The notes below the pieces were generated by a model. The model ran no database searches, had not been told where the DNA came from, and saw nothing but the letters and a program-made list of their open reading frames with translations. From positions 124,001-188,000 of the forward strand of contig JAJIRX010000852.1 of NCBI GenBank assembly GCA_023853785.1: DNA of 64,000 nucleotides. The letters are read 5' to 3'. Of the stretch, positions 59,914-64,000 are shown one piece after another. The translations under genes and the position numbers were made by a program. Each line of letters begins with the position of its first letter. Position 1 is the first letter of the stretch. The DNA is from Psilocybe azurescens. Its lineage: Eukaryota > Basidiomycota > Agaricomycetes > Agaricales > Agrocybaceae.

Positions 59914-61314
59914 ATGTCCAATGGAGATTCCAAAATCTCCCCCACTGGCTTTTCAGCAAAAATAATGAGGAAGGAAAAGGAAGGAACCCGAAGCGGGGAT
60001 CCTCTCCTTCTGGCTCTCATTCACGAAGGGGGAGGAATCAGAGCCAAAAGCACTCCCTCACGAACGCGAACGCCGTCGCCGCAACCTGCAAGACTTGACA
60101 CAGGTTCCCGTTCAGGCTCCATTCAAGGCTCTTCTTCGCTTCTTGTACCCCCATCTCTATCAGTGATATCGGCTACTCCTGAAGTGTCGCCAGTCTCCCC
60201 GTCGCGCAGGACGTACCACAAGTCAACGCCAACGATGCCCACGTCGTCGGTTCTGCGGACACCAAGCACGCCGCCTGTCATTGAAAAGTCACATTCAAGT
60301 GGGTCGGCATCTGGCAAGAGAAAAGCGGACGAAGCAGGTGTGAGCGGCGATAAGACACCCCCAAGGAGCCCAAAGAGAGCCCCGAGCGACGTTTGCACCT
60401 GAACCTCGGGAGTACGTCGTATTGCATTTTTCTTTGTTCCAAGCTCTGTACAACCGATGATTTACTGTGATTCCCTTTTCCTTTTCCGGTATTAGCCCAT
60501 CGGGCTTCAGGCAATTCTGCAACCTCTACACATGCTCCTTCGTCCTTCAATCGCAGCAAACGAGTGCGATTGTCAAGTGTGCAGGACGGGAAGCCGGGTT
60601 CGCGCTCTGGCTCGCGCGCTGGCAGTACTCTTCCTACACCTGATGACAGCCCGCCCAATGCCAAGTCTACGGGGTCATGGTCCAGCAAGGGGAGCCACGG
60701 TCCGATGTCAGCGTCGTCCCATGGATATATTAATAGACCTCCTGCCCCGTCGGCCAGCTATGCTTCGCAATCGCATACCCAACGCGCACCGTCGAGACGC
60801 AGTCTCTCGCAGGCGTCCATTCCCATATCTGCGCTGATCTCGCCTCATGCCCCTTCCATTAGCCATTCTGGAAATTTTCATATGCGTGACCCACGGAAAC
60901 CGAATCCTATCCAGAGCACGCCTTGGACGTTGTCCTTTCCTTCACATGTGCAAGAAGACGAATCGCGGTGGTCACGGGCGGGGTGGGTGGAACGAGGCGG
61001 AAGTCCGTTGCATGTTTGGTTGTTTTTCATCGGATTTATCGTGTTTCCTCTCTGGTGGATCGCCGCGCTGTTTATTCCTATTCCACCTACACGACGGCTT
61101 GGAGGTACGGATGCTGAGAAAAGCGTAATATTAGACGATCCTCAGGTTGAACATGGTGCGTGAAGATGTCCTCTTATTTCATGTGTATGGGTACTGAGGT
61201 TTCCCTTTGGTCGTTCTAGATACAAAATCATGGCGAACCCGATGTCGTGTCATGGCAATTGTGTCTGTGTTCACTTATATTCCATTTATCGTTCTCGTTG
61301 CAGTCTTCGCGTAA
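59914..61314 (+). CDS. serine-rich protein with two C-terminal membrane spans
   Basis: A long disordered N-terminal region (ATG 59914; RTRTPSPQPARL, VSPVSPSRRTYHKS, SGKRKADEAG) rich in SP/TP sites is followed by a compact membrane domain. That domain reads STPWTLSFPSHVQEDESRWS, the first span WLFFIGFIVFPLWWIAALFI, a loop RRLGGTDAEKSVILDD, and the second span VFTYIPFIVLVAVFA at the very C-terminus (exon after the intron at 61156-61220). The two-span hairpin looks conserved and structured, unlike the rest. One base is missing from the CCCC run at 60380-60383; with it, PKRAPERRLHLNLG joins the next exon in phase. I recall similar hypothetical proteins in basidiomycetes but know no function. Confidence 0.65.
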
Positions 61315-62046
61315 AGGACTCCCGCCGCGTTCTCTCCCCTTATTTATGTTCTAGCCGCCAAATGCCCCGTTTCTCCCGCTGTAATGTCTAACACCGCATC
61401 CACGACCTCACTACCCTACCCTCCCTGATCAGTTCAGAATCCTCCACAAATTATCGACATGACGTTTCGTTCCCAACACTCCAACTCCGCGCTTCGCATG
61501 CTCTCTTGCCTCGTTATCTTGCATTAACTCATCCGACCCATTAACCTCATCCGTTCTCCAACCACGCTTCTTGTTTTCCTGCCTGCCATCCAATAGCCAT
61601 TATTTAAAATGGACTACGGACTAGTCTGTCGTTACCAATCAAACCCAGCCACTCTTTTTTTTCTGTCAAGTTCTCATTACCATACTGGTGCATTATATTA
61701 TGTATGGCTTATGTCTTTGTACATTAGACCATAGATTTGTTGTACCTTCTTCCATTTTCTTCTTACTGTATATGATGTACACATTATATCGGTAGGATAG
61801 AAACAAAATAATATGTGATATGTAAAGGTCCCGCGCATATGCGGGATCGTGACCCATTCAAATGCGATGAGTTAGCCAGCGACTGACATTCGCTATGTGA
61901 TCTGTTATAGACACAAATCCCTTTCCAAACGAAATTTGCTGGTGCATTATCGTTTATGTAAAGGTTTGTCTTGTGTTTGAATCTTGACGGGAGACTGGAG
62001 TTGTGCAAGGATCAACCAGTGTGCAAATGCAATGTCATGTCGTTAA
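61315..62046. other. intergenic, convergent 3' regions
   Basis: About 730 bp between the two-span membrane protein and RPC17, with an AT-rich tail. Nothing recognisable. Confidence 0.45.
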
Positions 62047-62914
62047 TCAGTCTTCGTCCATTTCAAGGTCGCCTTCGACGCCTGCGCCTGCTCCTCCGTC
62101 ATCGTATAGTTCTTCGTCGTATACAGCGTCGGCATCTTCATCCCATGTATCGTTTTCATTAATCATGACGATGTTCTCAGAGGCGTTTGCATCTGGCACA
62201 TGCTCAGTTATTCCGTTAGCGGTGGTAGTTTTGCTCGTTGAAGGCACAGATGCTTCAACGTAACCTAAAATTTCGTCGATCTGTTCACCGAGCCTATCTT
62301 CGAGTTCTTCGACAATCTAAAGTCCAAGAAGATGTAAAGAGGTTAGGCTTCAATACACATGAACTGGAGAATAGTCTGCGCACAACGTAGAGTTCTACCG
62401 GAAGGGTTGGTGCGAGGTTTACGATCTGCAACTTCTCTGCTTTTGTGAGGGAGAAAGGTGCGAGATTCTTGACAAGCGTCGTGATCCCTTCCCTCAGTCT
62501 GAGATGCCGTTGGGAGATAGTCCGCTGAGAGATATTTAATCGCCTATAAAGAACAGCATTGAAGTGAACGATCAAATTATCCGCCAAACGGAGTGGAACG
62601 CGAATGTTATGTACCTCCACCTCGATAGTCCTCAAGTTTTCACTAGCTTCCAGATGAGGGTTTCCGCCCATATTGCCCACTGAGGATCCCTCCATGTGCA
62701 GTGGCAGCAGCCTCTTCCTCTTTTTTGACTCGAAGCGCAGCCTTGGTGCGCAGAAGATTGTCGGATTCAAGTTCTCGCAGAAGCGTCAATACTTCGTGGT
62801 TGGACAGAAGCGCGGAACGGGGGTTGAGAACCTAGGTAGCATTTAGAAAAATATGTATTCGTTATTTTCTGTAAGATGAGAAAAATTTTGGTGCATGGTT
62901 GAACGAACCTCCAT
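62047..62914 (-). CDS. RPC17: RNA polymerase III subunit Rpc17/RPC9 (CGRP-RCP/Rpb4-like)
   Basis: Stalk subunit of RNA polymerase III (pairs with Rpc25) that contacts TFIIIB. Exon 1 is only ME (ATG 62914); exon 2 begins VLNPRSALLSNHEVLTLLRE. Then SENLRTIEVE, AIKYLSADYLPTASQT (exon after the TAG at about 62546), the HRDC-like core LAPFSLTKAEKLQIVNLAPT, LPVELYV, and IVEELEDRLGEQIDEILGYV. The tail is acidic (DDGGAGAGVEGDLEMDED), as in fungal homologues. Two one-base frame changes, apparently each an extra base, lie in the GGG runs at 62491-62493 and 62688-62690 (minus strand). Removing one base at each gives HGGSSVGNM and SQTEEGITTL. Confidence 0.88.
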
Positions 62915-64000
62915 GGTCAGGAACTGACTCCGTCAGACGAAACAAACGACGGCGTCAAGCGAAAGTGTATTTGGTGCTGCTTGCATTGGATGCCATAAGC
63001 TTGTTTTGTGAGTCCCTGTCCTCGTTTTGCTTGCACTTTGCTCTTCTCCAACTCTTCTTGACATCCTTTCTGACGTGTATCTGTTATCGAAACTATGCGG
63101 CTCATTATAACAACCCTCATTATTAATGCCCTGCCCATCAAAACAATGAAAATCGTACATTCAGCATAGCATGGTTTTGGGCATGTCTTGAACGCTTCCG
63201 TTGAATCTTTTCCGAGTCTCTGCCGAAGGCACTTTGAGGATCCATTAAGCTGACATGTCATTGTACAGTACCTAAAAATGATCTGGGAAGGGAAGAAAAA
63301 GAAATCACACTGGAAGCTTGGTATACACACTCTCAAATATGTTTAACTGATTTCTCTGTGCGAATCTCTCGAAAGCTTTTCTCAGAAAACGACACCATCT
63401 TTTCTCGAGCTTTATGAGGTTGAATGCTCTTAATCCACATGTCTTCGTTTCATCCACTTTCTCATAATCGCAGGCCTTGGACAGAGCTTGTGTACCATTT
63501 TTGCCCCGAGATATCCACTCGCGCGCCGAGGCCTCGCAATTGCGTACAGGTCGACTGGCTCAGATCCCTGAGTTGTAGATATTTCGGATTGAATCTCCTT
63601 TGTGTAATCAAAGGACATTAATGGAAGGCTGCCACTCGAAACAGGACGAAGGACCTAATTCCACTACATCAGCGTTGAAATGTTCTGGCGGTATATATGT
63701 GAATAGTTTTTTTTAAAACTTCTCAACCAAGATCTAATTCTTGCAGTTGCCATGAATCCTCATAAACGGGAGGTTTTCGTTCTCTTGTCGAGGGTCTTTT
63801 TGAAAGATGTTAGAGTCCTCCTCAACAATGGCTGCCAAGGCCGCGAGAACAACAGTTTGTTTGCAAGATCTCATAGAACTCTTCTGCAATGTTCCCCGGG
63901 TACTCGTCAACTCAGTTGCTCATGATCACCTTCTCCGAATACATTGTGAGATCCTTTCGCGTCTGTATCGATGTCTTCCTCTTCCATTAGTCCGACGCCG
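62915..64000. other. window end, no supportable gene
   Basis: ORFs at 62899-63126, 62917-63336 and 63430-63618 lack recognisable features. On the minus strand at the window edge (63900-64000) an open frame including MEEEDIDTDAKG enters from outside; it may be the 3' part of a gene beyond the window. Confidence 0.35.

Overview
This is nuclear DNA of a filamentous basidiomycete, most likely an agaricomycete. Genes are closely packed on both strands, with many short (about 45-70 nt) GT-AG introns. The gene set includes a C-terminally membrane-anchored copper radical oxidase, a CE5 cutinase, a type-B carboxylesterase, a GH20 hexosaminidase, F-box proteins of the agaricomycete type and several serine-rich proteins. 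The species cannot be named from the sequence.

Layout. 1-11 kb: RanGAP (3' end outside the window), a HAK/KUP potassium transporter, a tandem pair of MOB2 genes and a GPI-type cupredoxin. 11.5-16 kb: phosphopantothenoylcysteine decarboxylase, a small mitochondrial membrane protein and an atypical homeodomain factor. 16.8-25.7 kb: cutinase, short-chain dehydrogenase, copper radical oxidase, ribosomal protein uL4 and an alpha/beta hydrolase. 25.9-29.8 kb, minus strand: F-box/LRR-like protein and a G-patch protein. 31-41.8 kb: type-B carboxylesterase, Msp1 AAA ATPase, a second F-box-like protein, a small membrane protein and ALG11. 44-48.5 kb: an FMN-dependent alpha-hydroxyacid oxidase and its decayed copy. 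48.9-62.9 kb: SLP1-type SUN protein, GH20 hexosaminidase, ENTH-domain adaptor, two serine-rich proteins (one with two C-terminal membrane spans) and the RNA polymerase III subunit Rpc17/RPC9. The last kilobase holds no supportable gene.

Most genes are unrelated housekeeping functions (nuclear transport, ion uptake, NDR-kinase signalling, CoA synthesis, translation, N-glycosylation, ER folding, trans-Golgi traffic, Pol III). They are interspersed with secreted carbohydrate-, ester- and aldehyde-active enzymes typical of a saprotroph or plant-associated fungus. No biosynthetic cluster, CRISPR array, rRNA, tRNA or intact transposon was recognised.

The main caution for any reader: about half of the conserved genes are interrupted by single-base frame changes, usually one base missing from a mononucleotide run. 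Their number, and their presence in essential single-copy genes, point to consensus errors in the assembly rather than to mass pseudogenisation. Gene boundaries below span these breaks. The FMN oxidase copy at 47-48.5 kb is different: it has in-frame nonsense codons and an internal deletion, and is a real pseudogene.
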